From Palsa-948 sp964481195 (GTDB lineage: Bacteria; Bacteroidota; Bacteroidia; Palsa-948): a stretch of DNA of 64,000 nt. Within the stretch, counting starts at the first letter, position 1. The number at the start of each line of letters is the position of its first letter. Shown one piece after another: positions 26,295-35,094 of this stretch. Where the stretch lies: positions 17,897 to 81,896 of the forward strand of contig CAYZTB010000010.1 in NCBI GenBank assembly GCA_964481195.1. The letters are read 5' to 3'. Position numbers and translations under genes: made by a program. The notes below the pieces were generated by a model that was not told the origin of the DNA, ran no database searches, and worked only from the letters and a program-made list of their open reading frames with translations.

Positions 26295-27344
26295 CTAATG
26301 AATTATTTTAAATATCATTTCTTTCATTAACTCGCCCTGATCCACGCTGTTTCCATCAAACCCCTTAGCTCTAAGGTCATATTGTCGGAGCATTGAAATG
26401 ACTCCCATTACTTTCCCTCTTGAATAGTTATTGGCTGCGCTTGTGTAGTCTTTTACAAAATAGGGGCTAACCCTTAACGCTGAGGCTACATTGTTCTGAG
26501 ACTTGTCTTGTAAAAAATGATACATTAATATTTTAGAAAAATACCCCCCTAATAATGCTATTGTCATTACCAAAGGATTGTCTTTGGGGTTGGAAGCAAA
26601 GTAATTTATTATCCGGTTGGCTTTTAAAGAATCTCTTTTCCCAATAGCTGCCTGAAGCTCAAAATTATTGTACTCTTTACTTATTCCAATAAATTTTTGA
26701 ATGTGATCGGTGGTGATTTTAGTGTTCAATGGTAAATTGATCATCAACTTTTCCATTTCTTTAGCTATCTTACTAAGGTCATTTCCTAAAAATTCTGTAA
26801 GCAGTTGTCCCGCCATGGGCTCCATTGTATATTTCTTCTCTTTAATAAAATTTTCTACCCAGCTTGGGACTTTGTTATCGTACAGCTTTACCGACTTCAT
26901 AACTACTGCTTTTTTGCTAAGTGTTTTAGCAAATGCAGTTCGCATATCTATTGTTTTGTATTTATGGCAAAAAACCAATATGGTGCTTTTTTGAGGGTTA
27001 CTCAAGTATATTTCCAAAGGATGTTTTTTCAACTCATCCTCTTTAGATGAAGAAAGCTTTTTTTCTTTTGGAATCAGGTCCTTCATGTTTTGAGCTTCTC
27101 TAACAATTACCACTCTATAATTGCTCATCATCGGATAGCTTTTTGCTTCGCTTAACACTTGCAATATGGATGTCTCACCACCATATAATATTGTTTGATT
27201 GAATGCCTTTTCAGATTCCTCCAATACCCTATCTTCTATTACGCTAGCAACAGCATCAATAAAAAAGGGCTCATCACCCATCAATAAGTATACTGGATGG
27301 TATACTTTATTTTTAATGTCAGATATAATTTTTTCAAAATCCAT
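26295..27344 (-). CDS. holA: DNA polymerase III subunit delta
   Basis: A 349-residue clamp-loader delta subunit, which opens the beta sliding clamp. Typical elements are the N-terminal HPVYLLMGDEPFFIDAVASV, YPMMSNYRVVIVREAQNMKD, and PLEIYLSNPQKSTILVFCHK; the C-terminal helical domain includes DNPLVMTIALLGGYFSKILM. The nonfunctional P-loop region fits holA rather than a true ATPase. It is divergent from an HsdR-N gene, an arrangement I recall as conserved in Bacteroidota. Length matches the family. Confidence 0.93.
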   Translation of the reverse strand: MDFEKIISDIKNKVYHPVYLLMGDEPFFIDAVASVIEDRVLEESEKAFNQTILYGGETSILQVLSEAKSYPMMSNYRVVIVREAQNMKDLIPKEKKLSSSKEDELKKHPLEIYLSNPQKSTILVFCHKYKTIDMRTAFAKTLSKKAVVMKSVKLYDNKVPSWVENFIKEKKYTMEPMAGQLLTEFLGNDLSKIAKEMEKLMINLPLNTKITTDHIQKFIGISKEYNNFELQAAIGKRDSLKANRIINYFASNPKDNPLVMTIALLGGYFSKILMYHFLQDKSQNNVASALRVSPYFVKDYTSAANNYSRGKVMGVISMLRQYDLRAKGFDGNSVDQGELMKEMIFKIIH

Positions 27345-27449
27345 AATTTACAGCACATTTTAATATGAACGAAAATACAAAAAGGGAAAAGCCAAATTAC
27401 AATTTTGTATTTTCGTAACCTTCTAAAGTAAGTAATTTAGAATTAATTA

Positions 27450-27926
27450 ATGACCAAACTCAATTTACCGGAATATGATTTTCGCATCCAAAACACAGAT
27501 AAAGGTGTGCAAATTTTTGATTCTATCCGAAAAAAATACCTAACTCTTACTCCTGAAGAATGGGTAAGGCAAAATTTTATTCAATACCTGATACAAGAAA
27601 AAAAATATCCTTCTTCACTCATTGCTGTTGAAGCTGGCATGAAATATAATAAGCTACAAAAGCGATGCGATATTGCTATCTATGATAAAGGTGGCGTGAT
27701 ATGGATGCTTGTAGAATGTAAATCAACCGATATTACTTTATCACAAAAAACTTTTGATCAGCTTGCTACATACAATAAAGCAATTAATAAACCTGCTAAA
27801 TACTTAGCAATCACAAATGGTCTTAAACATTTCTGTTGCGAAAATTCAGCCAACGTGCAAAATGGGATGAAGGAAGGAAGTCAAGAATATGTGTTTTTAA
27901 AAGATTTTCCATCATTTCCTCTTTGA
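27450..27926 (+). CDS. Orphan HsdR N-terminal (PD-(D/E)XK) nuclease-like protein
   Basis: A 158-residue protein corresponding to the HSDR_N_2 domain alone. The putative PD-(D/E)XK nuclease residues can be seen: Asp in KRCDIAIYDKGG and Glu-x-Lys in MLVECKSTDI. The upstream YLTLTPEEWVRQNFIQYLIQ is the family's usual leader. The helicase and specificity domains of a type I restriction enzyme are absent, and no hsdM or hsdS is nearby, so this is not a restriction system. It starts 105 bases from the divergent holA, suggesting a housekeeping role in DNA metabolism; the target is unknown. Confidence 0.82.
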   Translation: MTKLNLPEYDFRIQNTDKGVQIFDSIRKKYLTLTPEEWVRQNFIQYLIQEKKYPSSLIAVEAGMKYNKLQKRCDIAIYDKGGVIWMLVECKSTDITLSQKTFDQLATYNKAINKPAKYLAITNGLKHFCCENSANVQNGMKEGSQEYVFLKDFPSFPL

Positions 27927-27975
27927 TTTTGGCTAAAAATGGTTACTTAATAGTTCAAAAAAAAGTTGCTTAAAA

Positions 27976-28006
27976 TTTGACTTTGATTTCGAGATTTATA
28001 CCTTTA
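27976..28006 (+). promoter_or_regulatory. Promoter of the S8 peptidase gene
   Basis: TTTG (27976-27979), a 19-base spacer and TACCTTTA (27999-28006) closely match the Bacteroidota promoter TTTG-N19-TAnnTTTG, with one mismatch in the last base. The start codon is 41 bases further on. Confidence 0.6.
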
Positions 28007-28046
28007 CATACCTTAATTAAAAACCAAAAATTAAACCTCAACTATA

Positions 28047-30881
28047 ATGAAAAAAATTACTCTTTTTTGTGCAGCATTTTTTGCATTTGGGACATTAATG
28101 ACACACGCAGGTAATCGCGCAACCGTAATTATTCCTGGAGATCATTTTCCTACTTCTTTTAGGATGGATCCAAAATTAACAGCCGAAGATTACTTACCAA
28201 ACACAATTATTTTTAAGGTGAAATCCCAATATCGTCAGAATTGCAAAGCAAATTCTATAGACAATATTTTACGCTTGCAGGATTTACTTTCTGCAGTTGG
28301 GTCAAAAGATTTTGCTAAAATATATCCTAACCACAGACCACCAGAAAAAGAATTTAATGATGTGGGCATGCCATTAGTTGACATTTCACTTATATACTCT
28401 TTCAAATATTCTAGCTCTCAGTCTATTGAGAAAGTAATCAATCAGTTTTTAGCTCTTGGTTATTTTGAATTTGTTGAGCCTTGGTATATTCACCAACTAC
28501 ATTTTGTACCAAACGATCCTAGTTACAATGCTAACCAATACTTTATTAAAGGAAACGTTGCAGGTAGTGTTGATGCTCAAAACGCATGGAACATTACAAC
28601 AGGAATCCCTTCTGTTGTAATTGGAATTGTAGATACCGGAACTTCTCCAAATCACCCTGATTTAGCAGCAAACTATCTTGGAGGATATGATGTAGGAATG
28701 AATGACAGTGATCCTACTTGGCAAGGCAATGCTCACGGAGTTGCTGTTTCTGGCGATGCTTGCGCTGTAACAAACAATGGTGTTGGCGTAGCAAGCCCTG
28801 GTTACAATTGCAAATTTAAAGCTATTAAAATTGCGGATGCTTCAGGTGCACTAATTGCAGGATATACTGGTATTACTTGGGCTGCAGATAACGGCTGTAA
28901 AATTATTAACTGCTCTTGGGGCGGCTCCGGAGGAGGAACTTACGGTCAAACAATTGTTGACTATGCTGCGATTAACAAAAATTGCTTGTTAACTTGTTCT
29001 GCTGGTAACGGTGGGGTTGAAGAGTTTTTATGGCCTTCTTCATATAATAATGTTTATCGTGTTGCATCTACAGCTAGCTCAGATGCTAGATCTGGATTTT
29101 CTTCTTATGGTCTAGATGTTGACTATGGCTCTCCAGGAAGTGGGATTTATTCTACCACTAACAACACTAGTTATGGTTCAATGGATGGAACATCTATGGC
29201 TAGTCCAGTTTCTGCTGGCGTAGCTGGTTTAATTCAATCTCAATGGAATTATGCAAATGCCTTTCAAATTGGGGAAAGAATGAAACAAACCTGCGATCCT
29301 TTTGCAGGATCTTCAACGATTGCTTTATTTAATGCTGGTAAAATGGGTAAAGGTAGAATTGATGCTGCTAGAGCAGTAAATTCATCCATTACAGCAAAAT
29401 CACTTGTAATGAACCCAGTAACAATTACAGATGGAAACGATAATGTGTTTATGCCAAGTGAAGCAATTACTATTGGTGGTGCTTTCATCAACTATCTAGA
29501 TGCTTCATCAGCTTCGGCTGCTGCAGTTCTTACCATTGTTTCTGGTCCAGGTACTATTACAAATGGAAATTATACCATTGGCGCATTAGCTACATTAGCT
29601 ACTAATACTATGGCTACACCATTTGGAGTTACCATACAAGCAGGTGCTGCTGTTAATTCTAAAATTTCATTTAAAGTAACTATTACCGATGGTACATTTT
29701 CAGGATCTCAATACTTTGATATCACAGTAAATCCTGATTATATTAACATTATAAATAATGATGTGCATACTTCTATCACAAGTAAAGGTAGAATTGGATT
29801 CAATTTAGACGGTACTCAACAAGGACTAGGATTTGATTATCAAGTAACTAATCCTTCTACTCAAATGTTGTATGAGATGAGTTTAATGGTTGGAAAATCT
29901 TCTACTTCTGTTTCTGACATGTTTCGTGAAGCAGGAACAGGGAACTCAGATTTTACATCTTCTACAAGAGTTTACCAAGTGAACCCAGCTACTGTATCTG
30001 ATTTTGATTTGGATGGCAAATTTACTGATGCAACTTCTCCAAGCCCAGTGCCAGTTCAAGTACATCACAATGCTTATGCATGGAGTACTGCCCCTTTCAG
30101 AAGATTTGTTATTGTTAAATATGTAATAAAGAACACTAGTAGTAGTGCCTTAAGCAATATTGCCGTAGGTATTGTTGCTGACTGGGACATTATAGATGCT
30201 GCAAAGAACAAGGGAGGTTTTGATCCTATAAATAAAATGGGATATGTATATGACGTATCATCTGCTTCTGGTACTTATGCAGGAATAAAACTACTTACTG
30301 GCGGTACCGTTAACAACTACGTAATTGACCTTGTAGCAGGAGGAAATGGCGGTGTAGATGCTGGAACTGATTACCTAACAAATGAAAAATACACCACTAT
30401 GACTACAAGCAGAAATGCCGATGGATATGGAGCTGGTGGTGGTGACGTAATGAATTGTGTAAGCTCCACAGGGCTTAACATACCTGCTGGTGACAGTATA
30501 ACCGTTGCTTTTGCTCTAATTGGAGGTGATAATTTAGCTGATATCCAGCTAAGTGCTTGTCAAGCTCAAAACAAATGGGATGGCACTTCTAACCCATGCG
30601 TAACAGCAGTAAACAATATGGAAAATGAGAACTTCTGGATGTATAACTACCCAAATCCAGCAACGAATTCATTTAATATTGAATACAACATTTCCGGAAA
30701 CACCAACTCTTCTATTCGTATCTTAAATGCACTTGGAGAGACTGTGATGGTATTTGACAACCTAAAAGCGGGTAACAATACCATTGCTGTTGATGCATCC
30801 AATTTCAGCTCAGGTATTTATTTTTATCATCTGAAATCGGGAGAAGCAGTAATTACTAAAAAAATTACTATTACCAAGTAA
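28047..30881 (+). CDS. Secreted S8 (subtilisin-like) serine peptidase with T9SS sorting domain
   Basis: A 944-residue secreted protease. Signal peptide: ITLFCAAFFAFGTLMTHAG. An N-terminal propeptide region (to ~165) is followed by the subtilisin catalytic domain with Asp196 (VIGIVDTGTSPNHPDL), His230 (GNAHGVAVSG) and Ser383 (GTSMASPVSAGVAGL), so the triad is complete. Beta-rich domains follow, and the C-terminus is a type A sorting domain (NYPNPATNSFNIEYN to KKITITK) for export by the type IX system. It probably degrades extracellular protein. It is monocistronic, with a promoter upstream and a strong terminator downstream. Confidence 0.93.
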   Translation: MKKITLFCAAFFAFGTLMTHAGNRATVIIPGDHFPTSFRMDPKLTAEDYLPNTIIFKVKSQYRQNCKANSIDNILRLQDLLSAVGSKDFAKIYPNHRPPEKEFNDVGMPLVDISLIYSFKYSSSQSIEKVINQFLALGYFEFVEPWYIHQLHFVPNDPSYNANQYFIKGNVAGSVDAQNAWNITTGIPSVVIGIVDTGTSPNHPDLAANYLGGYDVGMNDSDPTWQGNAHGVAVSGDACAVTNNGVGVASPGYNCKFKAIKIADASGALIAGYTGITWAADNGCKIINCSWGGSGGGTYGQTIVDYAAINKNCLLTCSAGNGGVEEFLWPSSYNNVYRVASTASSDARSGFSSYGLDVDYGSPGSGIYSTTNNTSYGSMDGTSMASPVSAGVAGLIQSQWNYANAFQIGERMKQTCDPFAGSSTIALFNAGKMGKGRIDAARAVNSSITAKSLVMNPVTITDGNDNVFMPSEAITIGGAFINYLDASSASAAAVLTIVSGPGTITNGNYTIGALATLATNTMATPFGVTIQAGAAVNSKISFKVTITDGTFSGSQYFDITVNPDYINIINNDVHTSITSKGRIGFNLDGTQQGLGFDYQVTNPSTQMLYEMSLMVGKSSTSVSDMFREAGTGNSDFTSSTRVYQVNPATVSDFDLDGKFTDATSPSPVPVQVHHNAYAWSTAPFRRFVIVKYVIKNTSSSALSNIAVGIVADWDIIDAAKNKGGFDPINKMGYVYDVSSASGTYAGIKLLTGGTVNNYVIDLVAGGNGGVDAGTDYLTNEKYTTMTTSRNADGYGAGGGDVMNCVSSTGLNIPAGDSITVAFALIGGDNLADIQLSACQAQNKWDGTSNPCVTAVNNMENENFWMYNYPNPATNSFNIEYNISGNTNSSIRILNALGETVMVFDNLKAGNNTIAVDASNFSSGIYFYHLKSGEAVITKKITITK

Positions 30882-30898
30882 TAGGTTTTTTATAAACT

Positions 30899-30932
30899 AA
30901 AAAAACCTGACGAATTCGTCAGGTTTTTTTTT
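30899..30932 (+). terminator. Rho-independent terminator of the S8 peptidase gene
   Basis: cctgacgaa and ttcgtcagg form a perfect 9-bp inverted repeat flanked by an A tract before and nine T after. It lies 18 bases after the stop codon. Confidence 0.93.
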
Positions 30933-30966
30933 GCCAACAATTAACCTATAATGGCAAAAAACTATA

Positions 30967-30997
30967 ATTGTCTTTGGGTCAGCAGTTTTTATTTTTG
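30967..30997 (+). promoter_or_regulatory. Promoter of the aconitase operon
   Basis: ATTG (30967-30970), a 19-base spacer and TATTTTTG (30990-30997) match the Bacteroidota consensus. The aconitase ATG is 58 bases downstream and the upstream gene is closed by a terminator, so this is the natural start of a new transcription unit. Confidence 0.55.
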
Positions 30998-31054
30998 TAA
31001 ATTTGCTCCGAAAGTTGATTCGATAATATTTATACTCATTTAACTATATACTTT

Positions 31055-33322
31055 ATGGCTTTTGACATTGAAATGATTCGCGAGATCTACAAAAATCTAC
31101 CTTCAAAGATTGAAGCTGCTCGAAAAATTGTTGGTCGCCCGCTAACACTAACAGAAAAAATATTATACACTCACCTTCACGCTGATCAAAAAGCAGGTAC
31201 CTTTTCCAGAGGAAAATCTTATGTTGATTTTGCTCCAGACAGAGTAGCCATGCAGGATGCAACTGCCCAAATGGCATTGCTTCAATTTATGCAATCAGGC
31301 AGAGCAAAAGTGGCAGTACCTTCAACAGCACATTGCGATCATTTGATAGTAGCTAAAGATGGTGCGGCAAAAGATTTGGAATTTGCTACGAAAGAAAGCA
31401 AAGAAGTATTTGACTTCTTAGGTTCTGTTTCCAGTAAGTATGGCATTGGATTTTGGAAACCTGGCGCAGGTATCATCCATCAAGTAGTTTTAGAAAATTA
31501 TGCTTTCCCTGGCGGAATGATGATAGGTACCGATTCTCATACTGTAAATGCAGGAGGACTTGGCATGATTGCTATTGGCGTTGGCGGAGCTGATGCTTGC
31601 GATGTAATGGCTGGACTTGCTTGGGAATTGAAAATGCCAAAATTAATTGGTGTAAAACTTACCGGGAAATTAAGCGGTTGGACTGCTCCAAAAGATGTAA
31701 TCTTAAAAGTTGCTGGGATACTCACCGTTAAAGGTGGTACCGATGCGGTGGTTGAATATTTTGGCGAAGGAGCATTATCCATGAGCTGCACTGGCAAGGG
31801 AACGATTTGCAACATGGGTGCAGAAATTGGAGCTACTACGTCAACCTTTGGTTACGATGCATCCATGGAGCGCTATTTGAATGCTACAGGACGTGCTGAT
31901 GTTGCAGAGCTTGCAAACAAAGTAAAAGAACATCTTACTGCAGATGCTGAAGTATATGCAAATCCGGAAAAATACTTTGACCAAATAATAGAAATAAATT
32001 TATCTGAATTAGAGCCTCACGTAAACGGCCCCTTTACTCCAGACTTAGCTACTCCTATTTCTCAATTAAAAGATGCTGCTATCAAAAACGGATGGCCAAC
32101 TAAAATATCAGTTGGACTGTTAGGCTCCTGCACTAATTCATCCTATGAAGATATTTCCAGGGCGGTGAGTCTGGCCCGACAAGTTTCCTCCAAAAGTTTA
32201 AAGACAAAATCCGAATATCTTATCAATCCTGGTTCTGAACAGATTCGCTATACCATCAAGCGAGATGGTTTCTTGGATGTGTTTGACCAGATTGGCGCTA
32301 AAGTATTTACCAACGCCTGCGGCCCCTGTATTGGCATGTGGGACAGAATGGGTGCAGAGAAAAAAGAAAAGAACACTATTATCCACTCCTTTAACCGAAA
32401 CTTTGCAAAGCGGAACGATGGAAACCCAAACACCTATGCATTTGTTGCTTCACCAGAAATTGTAACTGCAATGGCAATTGGCGGTGATCTTACGTTTAAT
32501 CCACTAACCGATTATTTGATTAATGAAAAAGGTGAAAAAGTAAAATTAGATCCCCCTACCGGAGATGAATTACCTAAGAATGGTTTTGCTGTTGAAGATG
32601 CCGGCTATCAAGCCCCAGCTTCGGACGGAAAAAATATTACTGTTACCGTTTCTCCAACTAGTACGCGCTTACAATTACTTGATCCATTCCCTGCTTGGGA
32701 AGGGGCAGACTTAAAAGGCTTAATGCTTTTAATAAAAGCTAAAGGAAAATGTACTACCGATCATATTTCAATGGCAGGTCCCTGGTTAAAGTTCAGAGGT
32801 CATCTAGACAATATCTCCAACAATATGTTAATTGGAGCAGTTAATGCATTTAATGAAAAAACTGATTGTGTAAAAAATCAGCTGGATGGAAAATATGATT
32901 CGGTTCCAAAAGTGCAGCGTGCTTATAAGGCATCAAACATCGGTTCTATAGTAGTGGGCGATGAAAACTATGGAGAAGGATCATCCAGAGAGCATGCAGC
33001 AATGGAACCTCGTCATTTAGGAGTACGGGCAGTGCTGGTAAAATCATTTGCTCGTATTCATGAAACAAATCTTAAAAAGCAAGGAATGCTTGGTCTTACC
33101 TTTGCTAATAAGGATGATTATAATAAAATTCAAGAAGACGATTTGATTGATATTTTAGGACTAACAGAGTTTGCACCAGGAGAGCAACTCAACTTGGTGC
33201 TGCACCATACTACCGGAGATCATGAAATCATTCAAGTAAATCATTCTTATAACGAACAACAAATAGAATGGTTTAAAGCCGGTGGCGCGTTAAATATTAT
33301 TCGCGCCAAAGCAAAGGCGTAA
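31055..33322 (+). CDS. acn: Aconitate hydratase
   Basis: A 755-residue TCA-cycle aconitase converting citrate to isocitrate. The iron-sulfur ligands are visible: Cys in LLGSCTNSSYEDISRA and the pair in NACGPCIGMW. The swivel domain contains GEGSSREHAAMEPRHLGVRA, which holds substrate-binding Ser and Arg residues. The length and sequence style are of the mitochondrial-type aconitase rather than AcnB. It heads a run of five closely spaced genes (15 bases to the next), though their link to the TCA cycle is unclear. Confidence 0.96.
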   Translation: MAFDIEMIREIYKNLPSKIEAARKIVGRPLTLTEKILYTHLHADQKAGTFSRGKSYVDFAPDRVAMQDATAQMALLQFMQSGRAKVAVPSTAHCDHLIVAKDGAAKDLEFATKESKEVFDFLGSVSSKYGIGFWKPGAGIIHQVVLENYAFPGGMMIGTDSHTVNAGGLGMIAIGVGGADACDVMAGLAWELKMPKLIGVKLTGKLSGWTAPKDVILKVAGILTVKGGTDAVVEYFGEGALSMSCTGKGTICNMGAEIGATTSTFGYDASMERYLNATGRADVAELANKVKEHLTADAEVYANPEKYFDQIIEINLSELEPHVNGPFTPDLATPISQLKDAAIKNGWPTKISVGLLGSCTNSSYEDISRAVSLARQVSSKSLKTKSEYLINPGSEQIRYTIKRDGFLDVFDQIGAKVFTNACGPCIGMWDRMGAEKKEKNTIIHSFNRNFAKRNDGNPNTYAFVASPEIVTAMAIGGDLTFNPLTDYLINEKGEKVKLDPPTGDELPKNGFAVEDAGYQAPASDGKNITVTVSPTSTRLQLLDPFPAWEGADLKGLMLLIKAKGKCTTDHISMAGPWLKFRGHLDNISNNMLIGAVNAFNEKTDCVKNQLDGKYDSVPKVQRAYKASNIGSIVVGDENYGEGSSREHAAMEPRHLGVRAVLVKSFARIHETNLKKQGMLGLTFANKDDYNKIQEDDLIDILGLTEFAPGEQLNLVLHHTTGDHEIIQVNHSYNEQQIEWFKAGGALNIIRAKAKA

Positions 33323-33337
33323 TTACACGAGTCGTAA

Positions 33338-33535
33338 ATGTATAAACTAGATAGAACTGCTTTTAAATCACAAAGTGCCAATGAGCCTTCCTCACATGCT
33401 TCTTATTGGAAAAAACAGTCAGCGGAAGAACGACTAAAAGCTGCAATGTACTTAAACAGTGTTGCATTTAATTATGACTTTAGCAATCCGCCCAGAATGG
33501 ATAAAACACTTCACCGACAAAGAAAACATCACTGA
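33338..33535 (+). CDS. 65-residue partner of nucleotidyltransferase
   Basis: A 65-residue protein beginning MYKLDRTAFKSQSANEPSSH, with the core YWKKQSAEERLKAAMYLNSV and a basic end (DKTLHRQRKHH). I recall very similar small proteins in many Bacteroidota directly before a nucleotidyltransferase gene. There is no signal or membrane segment. Its stop overlaps the next start by one base (TGATG), so translation is coupled. The arrangement resembles a toxin-antitoxin pair, with this as the possible antitoxin or accessory protein, but its function is not established. Confidence 0.72.
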   Translation: MYKLDRTAFKSQSANEPSSHASYWKKQSAEERLKAAMYLNSVAFNYDFSNPPRMDKTLHRQRKHH

Positions 33536-33990
33536 TGGGAAATATCTTTAACCAAGACTTTAGAGAATTTCTCCTCGCCTTAAATAAAAATAAAGTTGAA
33601 TATTTGATAATAGGAGGATATGCGGTCATCTTACACGGTTACTCTAGAACAACTGGTGATATTGATATTTGGGTAGCTAAGACCGAAGAGAACTATAACA
33701 AACTTGTCAAAGCTTTTGCTGATTTCAGAATGCCGGTTATGGGAATGACGAAAGATATTTTTTTGAACGATAAGAATGTAGACATTTTTACGTATGGCAA
33801 ACCACCTGTTTGTATTGATATTATGACAAGCGTTAAAGGTGTATTATTTAGAGAAGCCTATCCTAACTCAGTGCTGAGAAAAGTTGACAGGATTGACATT
33901 AGATTAATAGATTACAGAGACTTACTTACTACGAAAAGAGCAAGTGGAAGACATAAAGATCTTGATGACTTGGAGAATATTCAATCGTAA
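33535..33990 (+). CDS. Minimal nucleotidyltransferase (possible toxin of a TA-like pair)
   Basis: A 151-residue nucleotidyltransferase-fold protein. The catalytic pattern is visible: YLIIGGYAVILHGYSRTTGD, then the metal-binding DIDIW, with a third acidic residue in PPVCIDIM. The C-terminal KRASGRHKDLDDLENI is typical of the DUF6036/AbiEii-like group, which includes proteins that modify tRNA or partner proteins by adding nucleotides. It overlaps its 65-residue partner by one base. All acidic active-site positions are present, so it should be active. A role as a toxin is inference; a housekeeping modifier is the alternative. Confidence 0.8.
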   Translation: MGNIFNQDFREFLLALNKNKVEYLIIGGYAVILHGYSRTTGDIDIWVAKTEENYNKLVKAFADFRMPVMGMTKDIFLNDKNVDIFTYGKPPVCIDIMTSVKGVLFREAYPNSVLRKVDRIDIRLIDYRDLLTTKRASGRHKDLDDLENIQS

Positions 33991-35082
33991 ATGAAGAATA
34001 GTTCGATTTCCTTCCTTTTGTTTACACTTAATCTACTAGGAAGATGTTTATGTGCCCAAGAATCGGGAACAGCATCTCTCTCTAGCCAAGATACCAATCG
34101 CATTGATACTAACTATGTTAAATCTTACAAAGACAAATTAATAGTGGGACTTTGGCAGTCTGAGCGTAGGTTCGAAATAGTTATTGATCAAAAGTTTGGA
34201 CACGATTCTACAAGTTCAGCAATAAATTATGTTGCAAACTCCAATAAAGTTTCTGGTGTTTCTCTTGACTTCGACATCATTGGTCTTGCCTTTGGATACA
34301 GGTCTCTACCAGGAGGCAATAAAAGAACTGGCAGTACTGATTACTTGGATTTAGGTCTTAACATTAATACCCGTAGCATTCGCTTAGAAAACAGCTTTAA
34401 ACGTTACACCGGATTTTATGATTTGAATTCACCGGATTATATACTTCCATTTACAGATTCTACAAATTATTTTCAAAACCCGTCCTTAAATTTACGTGTT
34501 GTAAAAACAAAACTTATTTACACGTTCAATAAAAAGAAGTTTGCACTTAGTGCAGCGTATGCAAATGTGAAAAGACAAGTGAAATCCAAAGGCTCTTGGC
34601 TACTCATTGGAAATTTTTATTCATTAAATTTTTATTCCGACTCCTCCATTATCCCTACCCCTCTTCAACCAAAATACGGTGTGGTGTGGGACGGATTAAA
34701 CCGGATGAATGTATACGCATATTCTGCAGGGTTTGGTGGCACCTACACGTTAATTATTGCCCAAAATTTCTATTTCAATATCCTTGGCACTTTTGGTTTA
34801 GAAAGGCAATACAGGCATTACTATACTCAGCCCGAAAATGTGCACTTTGCCTATTGGAAAACCTGGTCTGCCAGCGACTGGAGAGCATCCTTTGGCTACA
34901 ATGGAAAAAGGTTTTTCATGCGCCTATCAACTATATACGACATTAACAATTATGAATCTGAAGACATGAAGTTTGATATGAGATTCATAGCAGGTTCTTT
35001 CGATTTTGGCTATCGCTTTAATTTAAAAGCCCCTAAGCCGTATCAAAAATTTCGAGAAACTAAAATTTACAAAATGCTGTAA
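33991..35082 (+). CDS. DUF4421 family outer-membrane protein
   Basis: A 363-residue exported protein with signal peptide SFLLFTLNLLGRCLCAQ. The mature start DTNYVKSYKDKLIVGLWQSE and the later VSLDFDIIGLAFGYRS and SFDFGYRFNLKAPK fit the DUF4421 barrel family of Bacteroidota. Alternating aromatic strands indicate an outer-membrane location. Its ATG follows the nucleotidyltransferase stop with no gap (TAAATG), so the two are translationally linked, which is odd for such different proteins. Function unknown. Confidence 0.68.
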   Translation: MKNSSISFLLFTLNLLGRCLCAQESGTASLSSQDTNRIDTNYVKSYKDKLIVGLWQSERRFEIVIDQKFGHDSTSSAINYVANSNKVSGVSLDFDIIGLAFGYRSLPGGNKRTGSTDYLDLGLNINTRSIRLENSFKRYTGFYDLNSPDYILPFTDSTNYFQNPSLNLRVVKTKLIYTFNKKKFALSAAYANVKRQVKSKGSWLLIGNFYSLNFYSDSSIIPTPLQPKYGVVWDGLNRMNVYAYSAGFGGTYTLIIAQNFYFNILGTFGLERQYRHYYTQPENVHFAYWKTWSASDWRASFGYNGKRFFMRLSTIYDINNYESEDMKFDMRFIAGSFDFGYRFNLKAPKPYQKFRETKIYKML

Positions 35083-35094
35083 TCAATTTACATT

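Noticed and set aside
27450..27926. Type I restriction-modification locus
   Set aside because: Only the N-terminal domain of HsdR is present, with no hsdM, hsdS or helicase nearby.
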